Below, in pieces: positions 1 through 5,343 of a stretch of 5,383 nt of DNA. A model generated the notes under the pieces. It had not been told where the DNA came from. It searched no databases and saw nothing but the letters and a program-made list of their open reading frames with translations. The stretch is from Methanobrevibacter sp. (GTDB lineage: Archaea > Methanobacteriota > Methanobacteria > Methanobacteriales > Methanobacteriaceae): NCBI GenBank assembly GCA_017652345.1, contig JAGCBE010000486.1, positions 1 through 5,383 of the forward strand, in the 5' to 3' direction. A program made the position numbers and the translations under genes. The first letter of the stretch is position 1, and each line of letters begins with the position of its first letter.

Positions 1-69
1 TAATAATAAATCTAATATTGGTGAAGTACCAATATTACCACTTCTTAATATAGCGATTTTAACTACCAT
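1..69 (-). CDS. mtd: F420-dependent methylenetetrahydromethanopterin dehydrogenase, N-terminal fragment
   Basis: Reading the minus strand from the ATG at 69-67 gives 23 codons that run off the window, including MVVKIAILRSGNIGTSPILD. This closely matches the remembered N-terminus of archaeal Mtd (MVVKIGIIKCGNIGTSPVLD in Methanothermobacter). Mtd is a cytosolic methanogenesis enzyme that reversibly reduces methenyl-H4MPT to methylene-H4MPT with reduced coenzyme F420. The glycine-rich SGNIGTSP turn at residues 10-17 follows the first beta strand of the Rossmann-like domain, which is known from the family. A GTGAT Shine-Dalgarno-like site at 73-77 lies three bases before the ATG. The plus-strand frame across 2-118 is also open but is an antisense shadow. 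The rest of the gene lies left of the window, so its integrity cannot be judged. Confidence 0.88.
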   Translation of the reverse strand, partial: MVVKIAILRSGNIGTSPILDLLL

Positions 70-134
70 AATATCACAAGTATATTTATATAATTTACAT
101 ATTATAAAGTTAATGTAAAAAAACAAAACAAAAC

Positions 135-145
135 ATTTATATAAT
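135..145 (-). promoter_or_regulatory. Candidate TATA box for mtd
   Basis: The minus strand reads ATTATATAAAT here, a good archaeal TATA-like element. Starting transcription about 25 bases downstream would put the 5' end near 110 and give a leader of roughly 40 nt before the mtd ATG. The T-rich segment after it contains the GTTTT word three times in tandem (121-134). A second candidate, TTTATAATAT (about 100-109), would give a leader of only about 10 nt. The choice cannot be made from sequence alone. Confidence 0.4.
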
Positions 146-179
146 AGAATATTACTTTTGTAAAATTATTAAAAAATCA

Positions 180-304
180 GTGAAAAACAAAGGTCAGTTA
201 AGGCTTGTTTTTAAGAAAAAAGGACAATCAGAGAATATAGTGAAATCGAAAAATTAGATGAAAAAATCAAAGATTTTCAACAAAAGATTTTTATGAAAAA
301 TAGC
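180..304 (+). pseudogene. Possible short coding relic between mtd and the YczE-like gene
   Basis: No intact gene lies in 70-304, but two plus-strand frames join into a protein-like stretch. Codons 180-254 read VKNKGQLRLVFKKKGQSENI and a few more residues, then hit TAG at 255. A second frame from 233 reads EYSEIEKLDEKIKDFQQKIF and enters the 3' end of the opposite gene at 305. A single frameshift near 243-250 would join them. The product would be lysine-rich and helical. There is no Shine-Dalgarno site before the GTG at 180. Such text can also arise by chance in A-rich DNA, and read on the minus strand the same bases are T-rich sequence that could terminate the upstream gene. The parent gene is not recognised. 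Confidence 0.2.
286..300 (-). terminator. Possible T-rich terminator of the YczE-like gene
   Basis: Just after the stop codon at 307-305 the minus strand reads T5 (300-296), then CATAAAAATC and more T-rich words. Archaeal RNA polymerase can terminate on such T-runs without a strong hairpin. No stable stem is visible. mtd lies downstream on the same strand, so partial read-through into it is possible. Confidence 0.25.
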
Positions 305-946
305 TTATTTTTTAAGGTAATCATCAATCTTGTATCCAAAGATCCTATCATAAAATTGAATGATGAAACCAACTGTAACAGCTGAAAAAATGGTTCCTTC
401 ACGAACCCCTTCAAGGTGGCCTATGAATACCAATGCCAAAATGACACCGATGCTCACAACAGTAACATCAAAAAATGGCTTAACCTTACCCCAATCCTTG
501 TTCAACACTTCACCTATCGCCACTACAGCACCGTCTCCAGGAAGCATGGTAATGTCTGACTTTACTTCAATGACAAGACCGAATGCAAGAACAAGACAGC
601 TTATTATAAGCAAGATCCATTGGATAATATAATTTGTTGGATTGATGAAATCAATAACAACTAAATTGAAATCTATCATATAGCCAAAGAGAATGCATAC
701 AAGCATTTGAGCTATTTGTGATAATGTGATTTTTCTTAAAAGAACCATTTGGAATATGACAAGCAAGGCATTGAAAATTATTGTGAATTCTCCTACAGTC
801 AAAGGAAAAGCAACAGATAGAACAGCAGGAATGCATGATATAGGAGGAGTGCCTAAAGTGGACTTAAGGGATAATGCAATGCCTAAAGACATTATGGTCA
901 CCCCAATTATTAGTAAAACGTATCTGATAACTAATTTCTTATCCAT
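305..946 (-). CDS. YczE/YyaS-type (DUF6198-like) multi-pass membrane protein
   Basis: The 213-residue protein is very hydrophobic, with about six predicted membrane segments near residues 6-27, 45-69, 77-93, 107-127, 160-177 and 185-199, and a short charged C-terminus. Features typical of the YczE-like family are LGTPP after the first segment (31-35), a PGDG loop (136-139) before the second half, and VREGT (181-185) leading into the last segment. The two halves look related in plan, as in YitT/YczE proteins. Family members occur in bacteria and archaea as presumed transport or accessory membrane proteins with no proven substrate, so none is assigned. The ATG at 946-944 follows GGAAAGGT (962-953 region, minus strand), a usable Shine-Dalgarno site. 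It lies upstream of mtd on the same strand, but the 235-bp gap argues against a tight operon. Confidence 0.8.
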   Translation of the reverse strand: MDKKLVIRYVLLIIGVTIMSLGIALSLKSTLGTPPISCIPAVLSVAFPLTVGEFTIIFNALLVIFQMVLLRKITLSQIAQMLVCILFGYMIDFNLVVIDFINPTNYIIQWILLIISCLVLAFGLVIEVKSDITMLPGDGAVVAIGEVLNKDWGKVKPFFDVTVVSIGVILALVFIGHLEGVREGTIFSAVTVGFIIQFYDRIFGYKIDDYLKK

Positions 947-1007
947 TCTAAAACCTTTCCTATCAATTAAAAAAAATAGTATTCCATTTAAATTTAAAGG
1001 GATTATG

Positions 1008-1016
1008 ATATTTAAA
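1008..1016 (-). promoter_or_regulatory. Candidate TATA box for the YczE-like gene
   Basis: The minus strand reads TTTAAATAT, preceded by an A/T-rich stretch. Transcription from about 985 would give a leader of roughly 40 nt containing the AAGGT Shine-Dalgarno site. An alternative is the self-complementary TTTAAATTTAAA at 987-998, which would give a leader of about 20 nt. Confidence 0.4.
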
Positions 1017-1063
1017 ATTTTTTGATGAGGAAATTAAGTATTGATTGCTTTTCAATTTTTAAA

Positions 1064-1073
1064 ATATTTAAAT
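1064..1073 (+). promoter_or_regulatory. Candidate TATA box for the TIGR04076-type gene
   Basis: ATATTTAAAT lies about 60 bases before the TTG start. A transcript beginning near 1095 would have a leader of about 30 nt that includes the AGGTGA ribosome site. It sits about 50 bp from the candidate TATA box of the opposite gene, so 947-1126 is a compact divergent promoter region. Confidence 0.4.
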
Positions 1074-1115
1074 GATAAGAAATAAAAGATAATTAAAAAA
1101 CAGATTAAAGTTTTT

Positions 1116-1121
1116 AGGTGA
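1116..1121 (+). promoter_or_regulatory. Shine-Dalgarno site that decides a TTG start
   Basis: AGGTGA is a near-perfect match to the archaeal 16S tail complement (AGGAGGTGAT). Five bases separate it from TTG at 1127-1129. The in-frame GTG at 1118-1120 lies inside this site and so is unlikely to be the initiator. Confidence 0.7.
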
Positions 1122-1126
1122 ATCAA

Positions 1127-1441
1127 TTGAAAAAAGTTAAGATTACAGTCATGAAGAAAGTAAGGCATGATGAGTTGATTGAAAAGTATGAAAATCCATT
1201 GGAACATGAATGCGATGTTGAATGTGGAGATGTCTTCATTGCCAATGGTTGGGAAAAGCCAGAGAATTTCTGTCCAAGCGCATGGGAAGTATTATCCCCA
1301 TTTGTAATGGGTTTGGCAAATGGTGCAGAAGACTTTTACGATGGTTGGATGAAAAATAAGAAATCAGCAATGATCTCATGCAATGATGGATTCCGTCCTG
1401 TAAGCTTTTTGCTTGAAACCATGGATGAGGATGCTGATTAA
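1127..1441 (+). CDS. TIGR04076 family small cysteine-containing protein
   Basis: With the TTG start the protein has 104 residues and begins MKKVKITVMKKVRHDELIEK. The layout matches the small TIGR04076 family as I know it: an N-terminal KVKITV strand, a C-x3-C pair (Cys29, Cys33) before a GDVF segment, FCPSAWEVLSPFVMGLANG in the middle (Cys49), a WMKN segment near 74, and SCNDGFRPVSFLLE near the end (Cys85). The four cysteines suggest metal binding or redox sensitivity, but no function is established for the family. The protein is cytosolic, with no signal or membrane segment and an acidic tail. Translation from GTG 1118 would add three residues, but that codon is part of the ribosome site. 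The gene is a single unit, divergent from the YczE-like gene and convergent with the glycosyltransferase. Confidence 0.75.
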   Translation: MKKVKITVMKKVRHDELIEKYENPLEHECDVECGDVFIANGWEKPENFCPSAWEVLSPFVMGLANGAEDFYDGWMKNKKSAMISCNDGFRPVSFLLETMDEDAD

Positions 1442-1461
1442 AAAAAAGAATTCTAAAAGTT

Positions 1462-1481
1462 AAAGCTATAAAAAGCTATAA
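1462..1481. repeat. Two tandem copies of a 10-bp unit in the convergent gap
   Basis: AAAGCTATAA occurs twice in tandem at 1462-1471 and 1472-1481. The second copy also forms a weak imperfect hairpin, with GCTA at 1475-1478 and TAGC at 1489-1492. It may contribute to termination at the meeting point of the two opposing genes, or may be slippage in A/T-rich DNA. Confidence 0.5.
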
Positions 1482-1493
1482 AAAATTTTAGCG

Positions 1494-1507
1494 AAAAAAT
1501 AAAAAAA
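1494..1507 (-). terminator. T-run terminator of the glycosyltransferase operon
   Basis: Six bases after the stop codon (1515-1513) the minus strand reads TTTTTTTATTTTTT, a strong archaeal-type U-tract. No stable hairpin precedes it. The plus-strand gene ending at 1441 has only a short T4 at 1486-1489, so its transcript may run into the 3' end of the glycosyltransferase as antisense. Confidence 0.55.
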
Positions 1508-1512
1508 TTAAA

Positions 1513-2634
1513 TTATCTGTATACTTTACGGCTATTCCAAATTTGCTTAGTGGATTTAAATCCGCTTCTTTTTAGTGATTTTTCATCAAAATCATTTATC
1601 AAATCCACTAATTTTTCAATAGCTATCTCACTATCTTTTACAAGACCTGATTCCTTTTGGTCTGGTAGATTTTCAAAAGCCATTGGAATTTCATCTATTT
1701 TTACGATTGGAATGTTAAGTTCCTTTGCCAAATCCACACTGCCATGGGTCTTATGGAATCCCTCTATTTTCAATGATGGGATATTGAACACACCCGCTTC
1801 AATTGTCATTCCCATACCTGCAGCATAAATCAGGTGGGATGCAGCGTTCATAAAGCTTAGCAAATCAACATATTGGGGCAAAACCTTGATGTTAGGTGAT
1901 AGGACCAATTCCTGAACCATGTCCCTATCAAATCTGTAAGGGGCAATCAATGCCTTTAGATTAAGCTCTTCAACAGCCCTTATCAATGGCTCAATGTCAT
2001 CATCCTTCAAATCTCCACCGAGTACTACAAGGACAAATTCCTTCATTCCATATTCACCGTAGATTTCATCCTTATCTATTAGATTATCTCCTTTTATGTA
2101 ATTGTCAACATATTTTGCCATAGGATATCCATCTATGTTGACAACGTTTTTAAGGTCATAGTTTTTCTCCAGATACCCCTTATATTCAATGGAAGGAACA
2201 GTTACAAGATTTGCTTGTGAAATGACTTCAATAGGATTGTAGATATCCTGCTCTATATGCAAAACTGGAATATTCAAAATATTTGCAGCTACAATTGCTT
2301 TTCTAACATCTCCAGCATTTCCTGCAGTGATCAATAAGTCAATATCCTTTCCTTTAAGGGCGTTGAATGACTTTAGTATATCCTTTGAAATGAGGTATGC
2401 CAATTTTCCTGCGGAATTCTTTTTCCCTCTTCTGCCTTCTCCAATAGAATAAGTTTCATCACAATAAGGTTCAAGAAAATCTCTTGAGGATTCTCCATGA
2501 TAAAGGCCTATTATCTTATTGATTTTAAAGCTTAATTTGCCTTCATTCTCCCTCTCCCTTAACTTTTCTATGATAGGAATGATTGTTTTAGAGGGGGTGA
2601 TCTCTCCTGCAATAGCTATATTTTTAGATTTCAT
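1513..2634 (-). CDS. MurG/GT28-like GT-B glycosyltransferase
   Basis: The 373-residue soluble protein has the two-domain plan of GT-B enzymes of the MurG/UDP-GlcNAc 2-epimerase superfamily. In the N-terminal half, IDLLITAGNAGDVRKAIVAA (98-117) followed by NIPVLHIEQDIYNP (121-134) resembles the MurG acceptor region, where a glycine loop is followed by an IHEQN-like motif. DGYP at 168-171 marks the inter-domain linker. The C-terminal half starts with VLVVLGGDL (201-209) and contains the nucleotide-sugar site pattern VLPQYVDLLSFMNAASHLIY (251-270) then AAGMGMTIEAGVFNIPSL (271-288, Glu279). It probably transfers a sugar from a nucleotide donor to a lipid-linked acceptor at the inner face of the membrane. 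Donor and acceptor are unknown, and a 2-epimerase is the main alternative. The ATG at 2634-2632 follows GGGGTG (2646-2641) by six bases. An in-frame GTG at 2643-2641 lies inside that site and is disfavoured. The gene overlaps the upstream polymerase by 11 bp. Confidence 0.7.
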   Translation of the reverse strand: MKSKNIAIAGEITPSKTIIPIIEKLRERENEGKLSFKINKIIGLYHGESSRDFLEPYCDETYSIGEGRRGKKNSAGKLAYLISKDILKSFNALKGKDIDLLITAGNAGDVRKAIVAANILNIPVLHIEQDIYNPIEVISQANLVTVPSIEYKGYLEKNYDLKNVVNIDGYPMAKYVDNYIKGDNLIDKDEIYGEYGMKEFVLVVLGGDLKDDDIEPLIRAVEELNLKALIAPYRFDRDMVQELVLSPNIKVLPQYVDLLSFMNAASHLIYAAGMGMTIEAGVFNIPSLKIEGFHKTHGSVDLAKELNIPIVKIDEIPMAFENLPDQKESGLVKDSEIAIEKLVDLINDFDEKSLKRSGFKSTKQIWNSRKVYR

Positions 2635-3769
2635 GTTTTGCACCCCTTAGGAAATGGATGATAAGGAAAATTCCTATTATATAGAATAGCCAAACAACAA
2701 CATCAGTTGGGCCTGTCTCTATCCAAATTATTGTTTGTGCAAGCAAAATTCCATAAAATGCTGAAAAGATTTCTTTTTTGTAATTTTGTATGCTATGCAA
2801 TGTCTTTAGGATAAGGCCTAATAAAAACATTTGTATAACCATTCCAAGGATACCAAAGTCAAGCAATGCAGGGCCGAATATTGTTGAGGTTATGGAATGA
2901 ACCTGGCCTAATGTAGCTTGCCCAACTAAAACTCTCGCATCTGAATGTGTGAAGAATCCTGTTAATGTTGCATAGAATAGATTGCCCATTGTAGCGAATT
3001 GGTTTTCTATCGCCTTGGAAAGTATATTCAATGTAAATGCTGCCCTATAAGAAACCAACTCTACAGGATTCAATGACCAGTGCTGCCAGCTGATGGCTTG
3101 AACTGCAATGAATCCCACTGCCAAAAGCACCACTGCAATAGCTAAAATAGCTAAAATAATGTATTTCAAATCAACATCCCTTGTATAGTACAAGGTTATG
3201 AGTGCAGATAGCATGATTGCAATAGGAGTGGTTCTATATCCAGTTAGAGCAAACAGGACTAAACCAATCAATAGCAATAGATAATGGGATTTTCTATTGT
3301 ATCTTGCAAGCAATAGATTGATGGAAGGCAAGAAAATAATGTATGAAATTAACCATATTTTAGTTGCTGCCTTTGCCTTTAATGTAGCAGAGAAAAGGGG
3401 AATTCCTCCCAATAAAGCTATGTTTATAACCTGCAAGAGAATGCCTAATAAAACCAGTCCCACAAGAATCAATTCATTTCTGGAATATGAATCAGATAAT
3501 GATAATTTTTCAGGGTTTAAAACTTTTTTGATGTTAGAATTTGCATCAATCTTATATTTTTTGCTTAAGATGTAATTAGATAGGAAAACACCAAAAATAA
3601 AGAACAAAAGTCCTAATCCAATATAGAGATACAAGTCTAAATTAGGAGAAGGCAATTCCTGATAAAAATACCACATAGGCATAGCTATGATTAGAAAGAG
3701 TATTGTCATAACTACAAGAATCAGTGGATTGAATAGATCAAAATTTCCGTTTTTAAAATTAAAGTTCAT
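2624..3769 (-). CDS. Wzy-like oligosaccharide repeat-unit polymerase (membrane)
   Basis: The 381-residue protein has about ten membrane segments (near 14-36, 46-68, 99-119, 139-155, 161-176, 181-196, 201-225, 302-322, 334-349 and 356-374). A large extracytoplasmic region lies at about 227-300, as in O-antigen polymerases. Patterns recalled for the archaeal/bacterial oligosaccharide repeat-unit polymerase group are GGIPLFS (121-127), TGYRTT (176-181), and the block from SITSTIFGP (292-300) to LLDFGILGM (302-310). Arg179, Arg242 and Arg279 are candidate functional arginines by analogy with Wzy. The predicted role is joining lipid-linked glycan units on the outer face of the membrane. The ATG at 3769-3767 follows AAGGGG (3780-3775) by five bases. 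It is the first gene of a pair with the glycosyltransferase, whose start lies inside its 3' end. The glycan product is unknown. Confidence 0.7.
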   Translation of the reverse strand: MNFNFKNGNFDLFNPLILVVMTILFLIIAMPMWYFYQELPSPNLDLYLYIGLGLLFFIFGVFLSNYILSKKYKIDANSNIKKVLNPEKLSLSDSYSRNELILVGLVLLGILLQVINIALLGGIPLFSATLKAKAATKIWLISYIIFLPSINLLLARYNRKSHYLLLLIGLVLFALTGYRTTPIAIMLSALITLYYTRDVDLKYIILAILAIAVVLLAVGFIAVQAISWQHWSLNPVELVSYRAAFTLNILSKAIENQFATMGNLFYATLTGFFTHSDARVLVGQATLGQVHSITSTIFGPALLDFGILGMVIQMFLLGLILKTLHSIQNYKKEIFSAFYGILLAQTIIWIETGPTDVVVWLFYIIGIFLIIHFLRGAKHEI

Positions 3770-3852
3770 AAAAACCCCTTAATAAAGCATTATTTTAACT
3801 TTGTTGAAACTATTATAATAATTTTATTAAATGTGCAATTCTTAAAAAATTT

Positions 3853-3860
3853 TTATAAAT
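3853..3860 (-). promoter_or_regulatory. Candidate TATA box for the polymerase-glycosyltransferase operon
   Basis: The minus strand reads ATTTATAA within a longer A/T stretch. Initiation near 3830 would give a leader of about 60 nt. The same bases on the plus strand (TTTTTATAAATC) could serve a promoter pointing into the decayed region at 3890-4480. TATTATAATA at 3811-3820 is a second candidate, giving a leader of about 20 nt. Confidence 0.35.
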
Positions 3861-3889
3861 CAAAGTTTAGGGGTTTGAAAACAATTGAA

Positions 3890-4480
3890 ATCCTCCTACT
3901 CGAAATAAAAAATTGAAAAAATTTTCCATTGAAAAAGAAAAAAAGTGTATCGAAAAATGTTTAGAGAATATGAAAAGTATACAAGATACTGAAAAAGACA
4001 CTTATTTTAAGAGGAATGATTTTAATACTATGAAACAAATGTTCCAATAGATAAAAAAATCGTCAGGTAATACAAAAAATCGTGAAATTTTGATGAAGAT
4101 CTAGAAAAAAATTAAAAAATTTATGAAAATTTCATGATAATGTCATTTTTGACAAGAAAAAATCGCTGAAAATCCTCAAAATAAATGATATTACAAAAGA
4201 TTTGAAATGATGATGAAAGTAAATTAACATGATTATGTTTTGATAATGACATTGAAAAAACATTTGAAAAATTCTAAAAAAACTTACACTTGAAACTAAC
4301 GTCAAGGAATTTCTGGCCCTGAAATCGGCAAAAAATGATAATAACAGGTTAACTCATTATACACTTGAAATTTATGTCTAAGAGTTACAATGAAAATCAG
4401 GCCAAAAATACAACTCAAAGAATGAAAAATGCATATGAATTGAATATTCATAAAAATAAAATGACATTACAATTTTGAAA
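3890..4480 (+). pseudogene. Decayed coding sequence, possibly a recombinase remnant
   Basis: No intact gene occupies 3770-4542. On the plus strand, protein-like blocks follow one another in shifting frames separated by stops. The first is 3913-4050 (45 residues including CIEKCLENMKSIQDTEKDTY, TAG at 4048). The same frame continues to a second TAG at 4102 (KKSSGNTKNREILMK). Then comes 4127-4207 (DNVIFDKKKSLKILKINDIT, TGA at 4208), and 4268-4378 (TNVKEFLALKSAKNDNNRL then THYTLEIYV, TAA at 4379). Beyond that stop the same frame reads on through TGA at 4391 with KSGQKYNSKNEKC. Several stops and at least two frameshifts would be needed, so it cannot make one product. The last block loosely resembles the N-terminal core-binding segment of tyrosine recombinases, but the match is weak. 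A chance series of A-rich frames is the alternative. The 3913 frame has a TTG but no good ribosome site. Confidence 0.4.
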
Positions 4481-4483
4481 TAA

Positions 4484-4551
4484 AAAAACTAGAAAAATAG
4501 AATAACAATATAATAAAAAAATAGAGTAATAGAAGATGATGATTAATCATC
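4484..4551 (-). terminator. Palindrome plus T-runs ending the coiled-coil gene
   Basis: A perfect 14-bp palindrome, GATGATTAATCATC (4538-4551), spans the stop codon at 4545-4543. Downstream on the minus strand are T7 at 4521-4515 and another T7 at 4490-4484. A hairpin followed by U-tracts is a reasonable terminator, although the stem is A/T-rich and the first T-run lies about 17 bases beyond it. Confidence 0.45.
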
Positions 4552-5238
4552 TTGTTTTTCAGCTTCCAAGACATAAGTTTCCTTTGGCTTGCTGTCAATT
4601 TGCAAGTCGCTGTCATCAGGTTGTCTGTTTAATAGACGATCAATGAAGCTTCTGTTTTTATATCTGTCAATTAAAAGCCTGTCAGCAGTTAGCAATTGAT
4701 CTTTATAAGCGATTTCCTTAAGGCTGTCCTGAAGTTGCTGGTTGACATTATGCAATTCCTTGTCCTTTTCAAGAACCAATTCATCATGTCTTTTCCTCTC
4801 TTCAAGGAGATTTTCTTCAGCCTTTTGCATGGCTAAATCAGACTTTGCCCTTTCAAGCCTAATCTCTTCATTAGCCTGTTTGATAAGCTGATCTTTCTCA
4901 TCAATAATTTCATAGCATTTTGCAATGGCAGATTTGTTTTCCTCAACCAAGTCCATGATTTCCTTATTCTTGTCTGAAATCTCCTGATTCCTTTGTTCCA
5001 TAATTTCATTTATGGAGGAATCCGCTTCACTGCGTGATTGCTTCAAATCTGAAATGGTATTCTTATTATCGTCAATTTTAGCTTTAAGATCATCGATCTC
5101 CTGCAGATAAGATTCATATTCACTTATCCTAAGAATCATTACCTTCTCTCCACCTTCAAAGTTATCTTTTTTTGATAGGTCGATACGATAAGTGAAACTG
5201 TTTCCTCTCTTATATTGTTTGACTTCCTTTTCTAACAT
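4543..5238 (-). CDS. Coiled-coil protein with AbrB-like N-terminal segment
   Basis: The 231-residue protein is not recognised as a named gene. Residues 6-38 (VKQYKRGNSFTYRIDLSKKD, then GGEKVMIL) resemble the beta strands of an AbrB/SpoVT swapped-hairpin domain: a GNS turn, a strand, a lysine-rich loop, then a GEKV strand. Residues about 40-190 are a long charged heptad-type coiled coil rich in Glu, Lys, Asp, Gln and Leu, with one Cys (108). A basic amphipathic motif, NRSFIDRLLNR (195-205), follows, then an acidic disordered tail. There is no signal peptide or membrane helix. Small DNA-binding domain plus coiled coil plus basic C-terminal motif is a layout seen in some plasmid or chromosome maintenance accessory proteins, but that is inference only. 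The ATG at 5238-5236 follows GAAGGT (5250-5245) by six bases. It appears monocistronic. Confidence 0.6.
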   Translation of the reverse strand: MLEKEVKQYKRGNSFTYRIDLSKKDNFEGGEKVMILRISEYESYLQEIDDLKAKIDDNKNTISDLKQSRSEADSSINEIMEQRNQEISDKNKEIMDLVEENKSAIAKCYEIIDEKDQLIKQANEEIRLERAKSDLAMQKAEENLLEERKRHDELVLEKDKELHNVNQQLQDSLKEIAYKDQLLTADRLLIDRYKNRSFIDRLLNRQPDDSDLQIDSKPKETYVLEAEKQDD

Positions 5239-5283
5239 AAAAATACCTTCGCATTGAAAAAAATTGATATTATCTATGAAATT

Positions 5284-5293
5284 TTTTATAAAA
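5284..5293 (-). promoter_or_regulatory. Candidate TATA box for the coiled-coil gene
   Basis: The minus strand reads TTTTATAAAA, the best TATA match in this very A/T-rich leader. Initiation about 25 bases downstream (near 5260) leaves a leader of about 22 nt with GAAGGT properly placed before the ATG. Confidence 0.5.
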
Positions 5294-5321
5294 TAATAAA
5301 ATTAAATAATATAAAAAATTA

Positions 5322-5343
5322 TTAACATTATTATATATGTTAA
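5322..5343. repeat. Inverted repeat upstream of the coiled-coil gene
   Basis: TTAACAT (5322-5328) and ATGTTAA (5337-5343) are perfect 7-bp arms around an 8-base A/T spacer. The centre lies about 95 bp upstream of the coiled-coil start and about 45 bp upstream of its candidate TATA box, a position suited to a dimeric regulator. It could also belong to a gene beyond the right edge. A/T-rich composition makes chance formation possible. Confidence 0.4.

Noticed and set aside
2..118. Open plus-strand frame from the left edge, resembling the tail of a membrane protein
   Set aside because: The opposite strand encodes the clear Mtd N-terminus, so this frame is its antisense shadow.
360..1025. Plus-strand open frames opposite the YczE-like gene
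   Set aside because: They are antisense frames over a well-supported membrane protein and have no ribosome sites.
1442..1512. CRISPR-like repeat in the convergent gap
   Set aside because: There are only two adjacent 10-bp copies with no spacers.
1550..1828. Plus-strand open frame opposite the glycosyltransferase
   Set aside because: It is an antisense shadow with no family resemblance.
3297..3575. Plus-strand open frame opposite the polymerase
   Set aside because: It is an antisense shadow of a hydrophobic gene with no ribosome site.
3913..4050. A 45-residue small ORF starting with TTG
   Set aside because: There is no ribosome site at a usable distance. It reads better as the first block of a decayed gene.
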